Of a stretch of 64,000 nucleotides of DNA, positions 40,251 to 50,405 are shown piece after piece; within the stretch, counting starts at the first letter, position 1; each line of letters begins with the position of its first letter. The notes beneath the pieces were generated by a model, which was not told the DNA's origin, did no database searches, and was given only the letters and a program-made list of their open reading frames with translations. The position numbers and the translations under genes were made by a program. The stretch is from Xylocopa sonorina (taxonomy: Eukaryota > Arthropoda > Insecta > Hymenoptera > Apidae), in NCBI RefSeq assembly GCF_050948175.1, contig NW_027490129.1:124001-188000 (forward strand). The letters run 5' to 3'.

Positions 40251-41345
40251 ATTGCTACTATACGTAGACATCTGCAAACGCTATTTCCTAGCATGGAAGT
40301 GTCGCATTTACATTCTTTTGAAGCGAAAACAGGGTAACGTGACACTTCGCAATGAGTATTACATCTTATAATGAAACATAGGAATGAGATGCGATATCGC
40401 ATTTTGAGAAGCATTAGATCTCTATTGCTAATATACGTAGACATCTGCAAACTCTATTTCCTAGCAAGGAAATGTCGCACTTACACTCCATTGAAGTGAA
40501 TGCGAGATGTACATGACACTTCGCAACGAATATTATATCTTATTACGAAACATAGAAATGAAATACGACATCTCGTTTTAAGAGGCATTAGTACTCTATT
40601 GCTGTGATACGTAGACATCCGCAAACAACATTTCCTAGCAAGGAAGTGTCACGTTTACATTCTTGTGAAGTGAAATCGAGGTATACATGACACATCGCAA
40701 TGAATATTATATCTTATCATGAAACATAGATGTGAGATTCGATATCGCGTTTTAAGAAGCATTAGAAATCTATTGCTTCGATACGTAGACATCTGCAAAC
40801 GCTACTTCCTAGCATGCAAGTGTCGCATTTACATTCTTTTGAAGTGAATACGAGGTATATATTACACTCCACAGTGAACATTATATCTTATCACGAAACT
40901 TAGAAATGAAATGCGACATCTCTTTTTAAGAGGCATTAGAACTCTATTTCTACGATACGTAGACATCTGCAAACTATATTTCCTAGCAAGGAAGTGTCGT
41001 ATTTACATTCTTTTGAAGTGAATACGAGGTATACATAACACTCCACAATGAATATTATATCTCATCACGAAATATAGAAATGAAATGCGACATCTCGTTT
41101 TAAGAAGCATTAGAACTCTATTGCGACGATACGTTGACATCTGCAAACGCTATCTCCTAGCATGGAAGTGTCGCATTTACATTCTTTTGAAGTGAATACG
41201 AGGTATACATGACAGTTCGCATTAAATATGATACCTTAGCATGAAACATAGAAGTGAGATGCGAAATCGCTTTTTGAGAAGCATTAGAACTCTATTGCTA
41301 CGATACGTAGACATCTGCAAACAATATTTCCTAGAAAGGAAGCGT

Positions 41346-41690
41346 CGCATTTACATTCTTTTGAAGTGAGTATGAGGTATACATAACACTCCAAAATGAA
41401 TATTATATCTTATCACGAAACATAGAAATGAGAGTCGATATCGTGATTTAAGAAGAACTAGAACTAGAATAGATTTTAGTGTCGCGTTTAATTTCTTGTG
41501 AAGTGAAATCGAGATATACATGACACTTCGCAATGAATATTATGTCTTATCATGAAACATAGGAATGAGATGCGATATCGCATTTTGAGAAGCATTAGAT
41601 CTCTATTGCTAATATGAGTTTGACATCTGCAAACTCTATTTCCTAGCAAGGAAATGTCGCACTTACATTCCATTGAAGTGAATACGAGGT
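41346..41690 (-). repeat. Diverged partial copy of the 1340-bp unit
   Basis: This carries the diagnostic truncated-monomer junction AGAATAGATTTTAGTGTCGC and the following GTTTGACATCTGC variant found in the higher-order units. It has more differences and lies outside the tandem block. It is an older relative or a seed copy. Confidence 0.8.
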
Positions 41691-42815
41691 AAGAATGACA
41701 CTTCGCAATGAATATTATATCTTATTACGAAACATAGAAATGAAATACGACATCTCGTTTTAAGAAGCATTAGTACTCTATTGTTGTGATACGTAGACAT
41801 CCGCAAACAACATTTCCTAGCAAGGAAGTGTCACGTTTACATTCTTGTGAAGTGAAATCGAGGCATACATGACACATCGCAATGAATATTATATCTTATC
41901 AGGAAACGTAGATATGAGATGCGATATGACGATATAAGAGGCATTAGAACTCTATTGCTTCGATACGAAGACATCTGCAAACGCTATTTCCCAGCAAGGA
42001 AGTGTCGCATTTACATTCTTTTGAAGTGAATACGAGGCATACATAACACTGCACAGTGAATATTATATCTTATAATGAAACATAGAAATGAGATGCGATA
42101 TGGCGATTTAAGAAGCATTAGAACTCTATTGCTCCGATACGTAGACCTCTGCAAAGCAAGGAAGTGCCGCATTTACATTCTTTTGAAAGGAATACGAGGT
42201 ATACATGACACTTCGCAATGAATATTATATCTTATCAAGAAACGTAGATATGAGATGCGATATGACGATATAAGAAGCATTAGAACCATATTGCTTCGAA
42301 ACGTAGACATCTGCAAGCGCTATTTCCTAGCAAGGAAGTGTTGCATTTACATTCCTTTGAGGTGAATACGAGGTATACATAACACTGTACAATGAGTATT
42401 ATATCTGATCATGAAACATAGAAATGAGATGCGATATGGCGGTTTATGAAGTATTAGATGTCTATTGCTTCGATACGTAGACATCTGGAATCGCTACTTC
42501 CTAGCAAGGAAGTGGCGCATTTACATTCTTTTGAAGTGAATACGAGGTATACATGACATTTCGCAATGAATAATATACCTTATCACGATACATTGAAATG
42601 AGACGCGATATCGCATTTTATGTTGTATTAGAACTCTATTGCTACGATACGTAGACATCTACAAACGCTGTTTCCTATCAAGGAACTGTTGCATTTACAT
42701 TCTCTTGAAGTGAATACGTGGAATACATAACACTGCACAATGAATATTATTTCTTATCATGAAACCTAGAAATGAGATGCGATATCGCGATTTAAGAAAC
42801 ATTAGAACTCTATGG

Positions 42816-42819
42816 CTAC
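42816..42819. other. Target site duplication (left)
   Basis: CTAC directly before the LTR at 42820, repeated at 52026-52029. Confidence 0.85.
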
Positions 42820-44433
42820 TGTCACGTCCGGCGAAATAACTTTTCGTTTATCCGGAGGCTTCACGACACCAGCCTATTTGTTCGAAATTCGGTCCGCGGA
42901 AACGCGTTACGACCGGGTTCGACTATTTCAGCTAACGCGACACGGACAAAACACTCGCGATTCGCGGATATTAGGAGTTGGAAATATTACCTTTGCTGAT
43001 TTCGATCTCGATACGTTGGTAAAATTCTCGCCGTGGATCGTTGATTGGTATCGACGTAGGTGCTGGCCTGTTGATTGAGGTTGATAATTCAATGAGCTTC
43101 CAGCGAAGCGGGAAACTGCGACTCGGATGCGAAGCGGATTCGGTGGAGACTGTAGATATCGCAGCAACCTCGGCTGCGGAAACAGGAGACTCGGCGTTGC
43201 TGGAGACTTCGGAGAGATGCTGCTGAGTAGGTGCGGAGACAGGTTGCTGGTACACGGGGATCCGGGATACGTTACCGAAGTATCCACGCACAAGTGAGCG
43301 AAGGAAATTCTTCCTACCCGCGCGTCGTGTTCTTCGCGAACCGGAATCACGCCCCATTCACCCAGAGTTTTCTGTACTAACAGACAATGCTCGGAAGGAT
43401 AAGCGGCGGTCCGCTCTATCGCAACTCTGCAAAGCTGAGTTCTATACTCCTTCGAGGTGATGGGAAGCTACCCAGTTGTATGGAAGAGACACGTGGAAGA
43501 ATTCGTTGTTACTGTTTGTATTAAGCGCGAGAAGTGGCATTTGATTTAGTAGATATAGGAATTAGTAGATATGGTATTAAACTCAAAAACTAGATGTAGT
43601 AAAATAAATGGAATATATTCTAAGTTAAAATTATACAAAGTTGAAATTATTCTAAGTTAGAACTAAGGAAATAGAAATACTAGCGCGTAGCCTAGACCCC
43701 ACATTGAGGCGGCTAATGGCTCGAGTATAAGAAATGGTACTGGAGGATTCGACTCCTCGGACTGGAATCTCGAAGTAGACTGACTCTCTGGAGTCGCGTC
43801 TCAGACCTCCTCGGTTCGCGAGGCGCTTCGGTCGCGGGCGCTCGTAGTGGGGAGCGCGAAGTCCAGCGAGTGGGGACTCGCGGCTCGTGGTGGGGCTAGC
43901 TGCGCGTGTCGTTGGCGCAGGCGCGTCTTAATATATAATCATATACCTACGGACTTAGAATTACGTGTGTGTTGTGGTGTGTTACAATATGTGTCATGAG
44001 TACTTAGATTTAGGATTATAATACATGTACATAGATGTAATATATGAGTTAAAAATAGTATACAGGGTCTGGCAATGTTGGTTCCCTAAACTGGAACAGT
44101 CCCCATTCCGGTGACGGGCTGCGACTTCTTCCCTCTGGACGGAGTCCTCGATGCGAGGGAGGCGGGGATGCTCGTAGGTGCGAGCGAGACAGCGTTGCTC
44201 GTTGGTGCGAGCGAGACAGCGTTGCTCGTTGGTGCGAGCGAGACAGCGTTGCTCGTTGGTGCGAGCGAGAAAGAGGTGTTCCTACGTGCGTGTGAGCGCG
44301 TGCGCCCGTGCGCGCGCGAACGCTGCTGGTTGCTGAATCTGCAGGCGTGTACGGCAGGTTGCCTGCGTGCAGGGGTTGATGCTGGAGGCGGTGAGGAGGC
44401 TGATGGGTGGCAGGCGCTACGCCTGACGTCACA
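42820..44433 (-). repeat. 3' LTR of the family-1 element
   Basis: 1614 bp. On the element's strand it begins TGTGACGTCAGGCG and ends CGCCGGACGTGACA; the two ends are imperfect inverted repeats (12 of 14). The first 385 bp are also read by the pol frame. It carries a 27-bp tandem repeat (44170-44273). Confidence 0.97.
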
Positions 44434-47400
44434 CCTCCCCCCATTGAAAAAGAATTTCGGCAATGCCGAAATCTCTGGACTGTGTTTGTCTGAGCGGACA
44501 ACTGCGGATGGATTACTCCTTTTCCGTGGCTCTCGTCCTGTTCTCGTCCTTGTAGATGCGAATGCATTGGATTCCGCGGTTGCTGCGGATGCTGTGGATT
44601 CTGCGGTTTCAGCGGATTCTGCATCTTCTGTGGATTCAGCGGATTCAGCGTATTTTGTTGGTTCTTCGGATTCTGCGTGCGCTGCGGATGATGTGCGCTC
44701 TGCGGCCTCTGCGTATGCTGTGGATACTGCGGATGCTGCGCTGCTGGTGTTCTGGCCTTTTCCTGTGTTGCTACACTGCTGGCACTAGTCACACTTTTAA
44801 ATGCGTCTTTGGGTTTTGCTTTTACACATAGTTCGTCGTGATTTTCAGTTTTTAGATTAGCGGTGCACTGAACACTGTCACTGGATCTGTCATACGTGCA
44901 TACGTTCGCTCTCACAGTTCTCGCTTGCAGCCGTTTACAAAGTTTTAACTTATTGGTGTGTACTATCTTATGTCTACCCTTAACGTTAATTTTGGCATTG
45001 TTATTATCTAGAATTTCCAAGATTTTATATGGCCCGGTGTATTGAGATTGAAACTTGTGCTTCAATGGCTCTCGTAGCAAATATACCCATTGGCCTGCTT
45101 GGAAATTCTGTACATTCAGTTTTTTGTCGTAATAATGCTTAGCTCGGACTTTAGCTCCATCTAAGTTCTTTTTAGCGAGTTCCTGCGAAGTTCGGATCCT
45201 ATCGCTTAATTCGTCAAGATAATTGGCGTAAGATTCGTTCTCGGACGTATCTTGAAAAGGAATTGCTGAAGGAGGCCTGGCGATTTTACCATATACGAGC
45301 TCGTACGGTGTGTAGCGTGTGCCCTCGTGCGTGCTCGTATTATACGAAAACATTGCAAATGGGAGCCATTTTTCCCAATTATTACGATTGCCGATAAACT
45401 GTTTCAAATATTCCGCGAGTACATGATGAGACCGTTCTACAGAGCCATTAGTTTGAGGGTGGAAAGCTGTGGTTTTGAACTGTTGAATTTTAAATCTTTT
45501 TGCTATTGTTTTCATGAGTGAGTTAATAAAATTTGACCCTTGGTCCGTAAGGATTCCCTTAGGACATCCGAATTGGCAAATGAAATGTGTGATGAATGCG
45601 TCGGCGATATCTACGGCTGTTGTGCGTTTTAAAGGAATGGCTAAGGAATATTTTGTTAGTAGACATTGTATAGTGAGAATGTTAGTAAAGCCGTCTGGTG
45701 TTGGAGGTAAGGGACCCATCACGTCCATGGATATTTTTTCAAAAGCGGTGCCGGGAGTGTCCGTTAGTGTCAATGGTTGTCGTGTCTTTACTCGCGTTAA
45801 CTTTTGTCTCTGGCATTGGTCACAATTATCGATATAAGCTTGTATTTCGGTTTTCATATTGGGCCAAAAATGCCACTCGCGAATTCTAGAATATGTCTTG
45901 TTAATTCCTTTGTGGCCTCCGAGTGGCGTGTCGTGGTTTTCGCGAATTATGTCGGTTCTACGTTCTGGTGGTGGAATTTGAATCAAGCCTTGACAAATTG
46001 TAATTTGTACGTTTGTTTCGTAGAAAAGATCTAGAAGTATTCTTTTTATTTGAGAGAAAGGTACCGTGTCTATTGAAGCTTGCGAAATACTGAAAGTTTG
46101 AATTTGAAGTTCTGTTACGGCGTCATACAGAGATCTTAGTGATTCTAGTAAAATTTCGTTATCGATTGCTTTTCTTTCATGTTCAGTTACAGGAAGAGCG
46201 ATTTGGAAATAACCGTTATCAGATTTTACTTTAGCTCTTGCTAAAGTGATATGGTCCTTGTGTTGGAAAAATTTTCCTGATTTTTGTAACTCGAGGGCGC
46301 CTCTGTCGAAAGGGCGGCCTCCTTTTGTTATAAAACAAACTAGATTATCGCGTCGTGCTGCTATAGAGTCTCTAGTTGTTACGAATACGTGTCGTTGTCG
46401 TACGGGTGAGTCGGTGTCGGCGGTCGGTAATTCAGTGGGTGGTGTCGGTAAAGTAGATTTTTCTTGTTTCGTCGAAGGATAAGGGGTATTGAGACTCTCG
46501 GAAGAGGATGCTGGCGTTGGCGGTGGAGCGGTTGGAATTGAATGTGAGGAGGGTCGTCGGATGTCGAAAAGGTCGTTTTCAGAATCAGTGGAATTGGAAA
46601 TTGGTTGCACGGTTACAGGATTACGAGATAAGGCGTCTGCATTCATATTAACTTTTCCTGGTTTGTAAATGATTTCGTATTCGTATTCCGCCAATTTGAG
46701 TCTCCAACGAATTAACCTGCTCGATGGGTCTTTCACTGAGTTCATCCAAACTAGTGGCCTGTGATCGGTAACTAGTTTGAACGTTTTCCCGTAAATGTAA
46801 GGCCTAAAGAAGTGAACCGCGTATATAATCGCCAGACATTCCTTTTCAATGGTGGAGTAATTTTTCTCGGCACTATTTAGTAATCTGGATGTATAAGCGA
46901 TTGGAAGGTCTTTTCCTATAGGGCCCTGACTCAATACGGCGCCAATTGCGTCGGCAGATGCATCGGATGTGATTATGAATGGCTTTGTAAAATCAGGATA
47001 TTGTAAGATCGGAGCTTCGCAGAGCATGTCACGAAGAGTTACGAATGCGTTCTCGTGATCGTTGCGCCAAATGAATTTTGCGTCTTTCTTCAAAAGATTC
47101 GTTAACGGTTTTGCGAGTGCAGAGAAATTTGCTATAAAACGACGATAGTAGCCAGCGAGACCGAGAAATTGTTTAATTTGCTTAGGATTTTGTGGTCTCG
47201 GAAAGTCCTTTACGGCGCGAACTTTATTCGGATCTGGTTTTACTCCTTTCTCGCTTATTATATGACCAAGATAGTTAACCTCCCGACGCAGAAACTCGCA
47301 TTTATCTGGTTGCAGTACCAGATTTGCGGCCCGTAATCGCTCCGCGAGTTTATTAAATTTATTTCTATGTTCTTGTAACGAGCTGGCATATATAACGATA

Positions 47401-49106
47401 TCATCGAGGTACACGAACATTTCGTTCCCTTGCAAACCCGTTAGCACGCTGTCCATGAGTCTCTGGAACGTGGCTGGGGCGTTACGCAAGCCAAAGGGCA
47501 TTCGTTGGAACTCGAAATGTCCGTGTGGTGTCGAAAATGCGGTTTTCGCGGCGTCGGACGGAGACATCGGAATTTGGTGAAAACCACTGGCCAGATCAAA
47601 CGTACTAAAGTACTTTGAGCTGCCCAGCTGGTCCAGGATTTCCGTAATACAGGGGAGAGGGTACGCATCGGCTACCGATCTTTCGTTCAAAGCGCGATAA
47701 TCGATTACAACGCGCCACCTCTTGTTCCCTGCAGAATCTGGTTTTTTCGGAACCACCCAGAGCGGGGAATTATACGGTGATTTCGATGGTCTAATTATAT
47801 CGTCGCTTAGAAGTTGTTCCATCTGTTTCTGGATTTCTTGTTTGTGAACCGGAGGGAATCTGTACTGTTTAACGTTCACGGGTTGGTCATTGACAGTTGG
47901 TATGCGGTGTGAAGTTACATTTGTGAAGCCTAATTTGTCGCCGGGTAAGTGGAAAAGATCTTGTGCGTTGGAAATTAAATCTAGGATGTCTGTTTTTTCT
48001 TCTTTGTTAAGGTGATCGAGGCGTAAGGCGGATATTATTTCGTTGAACCTACTCTCGGGTTGCGACGCACTCGACTCGCTTCGCGTTATCTCCGGTTTCG
48101 GGTTTCGTTTAAGTATATCGGCGTACGAAGTTTTGTTTAGGTTCCCAGCTCTGGGGTTCTTAGAAAAGGTTTTGTTTGTTATATTTTGGTGATTGATATT
48201 GACTCGATGGTTTGCATATTTGTTTGAAAAAAAAACGGTGGTTTTTAGAGGTTCGGCATTGATGGATTTGGTATAATTGGATGCGGCGCTTGGTAATTTT
48301 TGATCTGGAAGAGTTTGTTGTTCGTTGGAATTTGAAAATAGAGGATACAGCGTAGGATTAGGATTTGGAATTAGACTGGATACGGGAAGTGGATCCACAT
48401 GTACTTCGGGAATGGGAATCGTTACTTCGCTGTCGGTTGCGTTTATTATGCGTGTTACAGCGTATCCTTCTTTGACGCGTACTATAGCGTTGCCGAAATA
48501 AACTCCTTCCGCGAGCTCAACTCTGGGGATTATACCCTCATCGACGCTCGAGTTAATTACGCGAACGCGTATACCTGAATTGGTTCGCGGAGGAAGTGTA
48601 ATATGTTCTATTATATCCCTTGGGGACGCAAATGGTATACGATTGCCGTGCCAAAGGATAAATTTATTTTTAAACGAAATATCCGCGTCCGCGCAGAAGC
48701 CTGATCCTAAGATGCCGGCTGTTTTGATAGGAAAATCTGCGCTTACAATATTAAAAGGTATATCGCGTGAAAATATGGATAACGTAACCGTCCCTAAGGT
48801 GGCTACGGTGCCATCGGTAACCCCGGTGATTGTTAAACGTTCGGCGCGGTTTATTTGGAGATTTTTCCTAATCGCGTTTTCTTTTATTACATTTATTTCT
48901 GCCCCGGTGTCTATCATCATAACGACAGGCTTAATTAGCGATTTCGAATTAATGATGACCGTAGGGACACTCGTTTTTCCAGTTACATTAACTGCGGCTC
49001 GAAAATTTACATCTCCTCGATTTCTTCCGTTAGTGCGAGAACATGACGGTTCGATGCGGCCTCGCGTACCGTCTCGCGGCGGGTTGGGAGGCCGTTCGCG
49101 TTTCCC
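44049..49106 (-). CDS. pol: Pol polyprotein (protease, RT, RNase H, integrase)
   Basis: The frame is entered by -1 frameshifting at 49100-49106; its first internal Met is at 48920 and residues are counted from there. Aspartic protease: DTGA at 4-7. Reverse transcriptase: about 350-560 with YLDD at 504-507. RNase H: TSDASADA near 651 and TDHRPL at 718-723. After a 200-residue Ser/Pro-rich linker comes integrase, with zinc-binding H996, H1003, C1033, C1036 and catalytic D1066, D1126, E1162 (D,D35E). A GPY/F module follows (TGPYKI, 1295-1300). Together these mature the particle, copy RNA into DNA and insert it. The tail is a Pro-Gln-Asn low-complexity stretch (about 1395-1470), and the last 127 residues are encoded by the 3' LTR. 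No stop or frameshift interrupts it. The frame is 1623 residues from Met. Confidence 0.96.
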   Translation of the reverse strand, partial: GKRERPPNPPRDGTRGRIEPSCSRTNGRNRGDVNFRAAVNVTGKTSVPTVIINSKSLIKPVVMMIDTGAEINVIKENAIRKNLQINRAERLTITGVTDGTVATLGTVTLSIFSRDIPFNIVSADFPIKTAGILGSGFCADADISFKNKFILWHGNRIPFASPRDIIEHITLPPRTNSGIRVRVINSSVDEGIIPRVELAEGVYFGNAIVRVKEGYAVTRIINATDSEVTIPIPEVHVDPLPVSSLIPNPNPTLYPLFSNSNEQQTLPDQKLPSAASNYTKSINAEPLKTTVFFSNKYANHRVNINHQNITNKTFSKNPRAGNLNKTSYADILKRNPKPEITRSESSASQPESRFNEIISALRLDHLNKEEKTDILDLISNAQDLFHLPGDKLGFTNVTSHRIPTVNDQPVNVKQYRFPPVHKQEIQKQMEQLLSDDIIRPSKSPYNSPLWVVPKKPDSAGNKRWRVVIDYRALNERSVADAYPLPCITEILDQLGSSKYFSTFDLASGFHQIPMSPSDAAKTAFSTPHGHFEFQRMPFGLRNAPATFQRLMDSVLTGLQGNEMFVYLDDIVIYASSLQEHRNKFNKLAERLRAANLVLQPDKCEFLRREVNYLGHIISEKGVKPDPNKVRAVKDFPRPQNPKQIKQFLGLAGYYRRFIANFSALAKPLTNLLKKDAKFIWRNDHENAFVTLRDMLCEAPILQYPDFTKPFIITSDASADAIGAVLSQGPIGKDLPIAYTSRLLNSAEKNYSTIEKECLAIIYAVHFFRPYIYGKTFKLVTDHRPLVWMNSVKDPSSRLIRWRLKLAEYEYEIIYKPGKVNMNADALSRNPVTVQPISNSTDSENDLFDIRRPSSHSIPTAPPPTPASSSESLNTPYPSTKQEKSTLPTPPTELPTADTDSPVRQRHVFVTTRDSIAARRDNLVCFITKGGRPFDRGALELQKSGKFFQHKDHITLARAKVKSDNGYFQIALPVTEHERKAIDNEILLESLRSLYDAVTELQIQTFSISQASIDTVPFSQIKRILLDLFYETNVQITICQGLIQIPPPERRTDIIRENHDTPLGGHKGINKTYSRIREWHFWPNMKTEIQAYIDNCDQCQRQKLTRVKTRQPLTLTDTPGTAFEKISMDVMGPLPPTPDGFTNILTIQCLLTKYSLAIPLKRTTAVDIADAFITHFICQFGCPKGILTDQGSNFINSLMKTIAKRFKIQQFKTTAFHPQTNGSVERSHHVLAEYLKQFIGNRNNWEKWLPFAMFSYNTSTHEGTRYTPYELVYGKIARPPSAIPFQDTSENESYANYLDELSDRIRTSQELAKKNLDGAKVRAKHYYDKKLNVQNFQAGQWVYLLREPLKHKFQSQYTGPYKILEILDNNNAKINVKGRHKIVHTNKLKLCKRLQARTVRANVCTYDRSSDSVQCTANLKTENHDELCVKAKPKDAFKSVTSASSVATQEKARTPAAQHPQYPQHTQRPQSAHHPQRTQNPKNQQNTLNPLNPQKMQNPLKPQNPQHPQQPRNPMHSHLQGREQDESHGKGVIHPQLSAQTNTVQRFRHCRNSFSMGGGVTSGVAPATHQPPHRLQHQPLHAGNLPYTPADSATSSVRARTGARAHTHVGTPLSRSHQRATLSRSHQRATLSRSHQRATLSRSHLRASPPPSHRGLRPEGRSRSPSPEWGLFQFREPTLPDPVYYF
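44170..44273 (-). repeat. 27-bp tandem repeat in LTR
   Basis: About four copies of a 27-bp unit containing GGTGCGAGCGAGACAGCGTT; the same array lies in the 5' LTR at 51762-51865. Because 27 is nine codons, the pol frame reads it as repeated SRSHQRATL. The diverged solo LTR at 20386-22083 has related but irregular copies. Confidence 0.9.
44434..44442 (-). other. Polypurine tract
   Basis: GGGGGGAGG on the minus strand abuts the 3' LTR start TGTGACG. It is the expected primer for plus-strand DNA synthesis. The pol frame reads straight through it (MGGG). Confidence 0.88.
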
Positions 49107-50338
49107 TGATACTGACGGTCGTTATTTTCGATGGCTCTTCTAGCTATCGCGTTATTGTATTGGCGTTTTCGGCACTCATCGATTGTGTGCCCTGGGAATT
49201 TGCAATACCTGCAAGTAATTTCGACGCGGTCGCGCGGTGCGTACTGACCGCGCGGAGGTCCCGTTATTTGCGGTCTTGTGTCCTGGACGCGGCGCGAGTC
49301 CCTCGGCGGTTCATCGCGAGGGTAAGAGTTATATGGCCGAGGGTTGTTAATAGCCCTACAGTCACGCGTAGTATGATTCCTACTATTGCACTTATGACAA
49401 AAGGTTTCTACTCGGCGTTCGTTAGGGACGAATTCGCTACGCGAGCGCGGTGTGACTAATCTTTCCTTGTCGAGTTCGTACCTGCGATAAAGTTCTTTTG
49501 CGTGTGCGAACGCGTCGTTGTATGTCTCGTATATTCGGGTATTCATAGATAAGCGGATTTCCGGGATAAGGCCGTCGCAAAAACACCTTAAGGTGAGCGA
49601 ATCTATCCCCGAGCGCGAACTAATTATTTCGTCCGAATCATAACGTTCGCAGTCAATCGCTGCGTTCCTCAAATCTTTAATTCGGCCGATAAAGTCTAAA
49701 ATATGTTCCCCGGGTCGCATAAACGTGTTTGCCAACTCGCCACGGTAATGGTCGGTAGATTTCGTTGACCCGAAAGCCGATCGTAGAATTTCAGTTAATT
49801 GTCTAATCGAGGTACACGGTTCGTCCTCGACGGCCAGGTAGGCGCGGCCCCGAAGACGGTTAATTATTAGCCGAGTAAGTGAAGGCTCCCCTTCTGGCGA
49901 AACTAAGTCCTTTGCTCGTTTACAGGCCCGAATAAATTGGAGCAGTGGAATATTCTTTCCGTCGAATATTGGAACTGTCTCTAGAGCTTCTCGGAACGAA
50001 AGTTTGTCTGTTTGCGGCGTTAACGTTTCAGATATGGAGGTAGCAAACGGTTGTGTACGAGGCGTACCGACAGAAATTGTTTCAGCGTTACTTGAACGAG
50101 TTGCGCGAAGGGAATCTAATTCTTGCCGTAGTAATTCGATTTGGTTTGTAAGGTTCATAACTGTCTGATCCCTATCTCTATTCGCGGAAGTAGTAGCAAT
50201 CGGGGTTGTAGGTGCGGCGGCGGCGCCGTTTGAAGCGAGCGGTTCATGGAAATCCAAAGTTCGGCGGTGTTCGGTTTCGATAGCGGAATCCTTTTGAGTT
50301 TGCAGTCGCGTGCGTTTTATTGGCGTGCGCGTAGCCAT
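49007..50338 (-). CDS. gag: Gag (capsid/nucleocapsid) polyprotein
   Basis: 443 residues starting at MATRTPIK, the first ATG with a long frame after the primer binding site. Residues 57-82 look like a coiled coil. About 115-290 form the retrotransposon capsid region (VPIFDGKNI, FIRACKRAKDL, LRGRAYLAVEDEP, ILDFIGRIKDLR). Two intact CCHC zinc knuckles follow: CHKCNSRNHTTRDC (314-327) and CRYCKFPGHTIDEC (376-389), separated by an Arg/Pro-rich linker. Gag assembles the cytoplasmic particle and its knuckles bind element RNA. It ends at TAA (49009-49007), about 90 nt past the frameshift heptamer, and overlaps the open pol frame by roughly 115 nt. Confidence 0.95.
   Translation of the reverse strand: MATRTPIKRTRLQTQKDSAIETEHRRTLDFHEPLASNGAAAAPTTPIATTSANRDRDQTVMNLTNQIELLRQELDSLRATRSSNAETISVGTPRTQPFATSISETLTPQTDKLSFREALETVPIFDGKNIPLLQFIRACKRAKDLVSPEGEPSLTRLIINRLRGRAYLAVEDEPCTSIRQLTEILRSAFGSTKSTDHYRGELANTFMRPGEHILDFIGRIKDLRNAAIDCERYDSDEIISSRSGIDSLTLRCFCDGLIPEIRLSMNTRIYETYNDAFAHAKELYRRYELDKERLVTPRSRSEFVPNERRVETFCHKCNSRNHTTRDCRAINNPRPYNSYPRDEPPRDSRRVQDTRPQITGPPRGQYAPRDRVEITCRYCKFPGHTIDECRKRQYNNAIARRAIENNDRQYQGNANGLPTRRETVREAASNRHVLALTEEIEEM
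49100..49106 (-). promoter_or_regulatory. Programmed -1 ribosomal frameshift site (GGGAAAC)
   Basis: GGGAAAC is read in the gag frame as G GGA AAC (Gly412-Asn413), the X XXY YYZ arrangement needed for tandem slippage. The pol frame is -1 to gag, is closed upstream by TAA at 49124-49122, and is open from there on, so the shift must occur within a 115-nt window that contains this heptamer. The same heptamer serves the Ty3/Gypsy-derived gene PEG10. I have not folded the downstream stimulator, but it is GC-rich. Confidence 0.8.
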
Positions 50339-50388
50339 GGCTGTTCGCGTACCCTATCAGTCGAATTACAGCAGAGTATGCGCGACTA

Positions 50389-50405
50389 TCCCACCGCTGT
50401 CACCA
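50389..50405 (-). other. Primer binding site candidate
   Basis: TGGTGACAGCGGTGGGA starts six bases after the 5' LTR (spacer TAAAAT). It begins with TGG, the complement of the CCA tail of tRNAs. The matching tRNA is not identified; it is not the lysine type used by the family-2 element. Confidence 0.65.

Larger units (their letters stand above)
32850..42819 (-). repeat. Satellite array, minus orientation
   Basis: Minus-orientation monomers, including the 1340-bp higher-order repeat. The array is interrupted at GGCTAC by the intact LTR element and continues on its other side at CTACGATACC (52026). Short minus-strand open frames recurring every 1340 bp are satellite shadows. Confidence 0.95.

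Noticed and set aside
33952..40450. Recurring 60-104 codon minus-strand frames every 1340 bp
   Set aside because: They are satellite sequence copied with the higher-order unit; no coding signal beyond absence of stops.
44111..44788. 225-codon + strand frame opposite the end of pol
   Set aside because: It is the antisense shadow of the Pro-Gln-rich Pol tail and the GC-rich LTR repeat.
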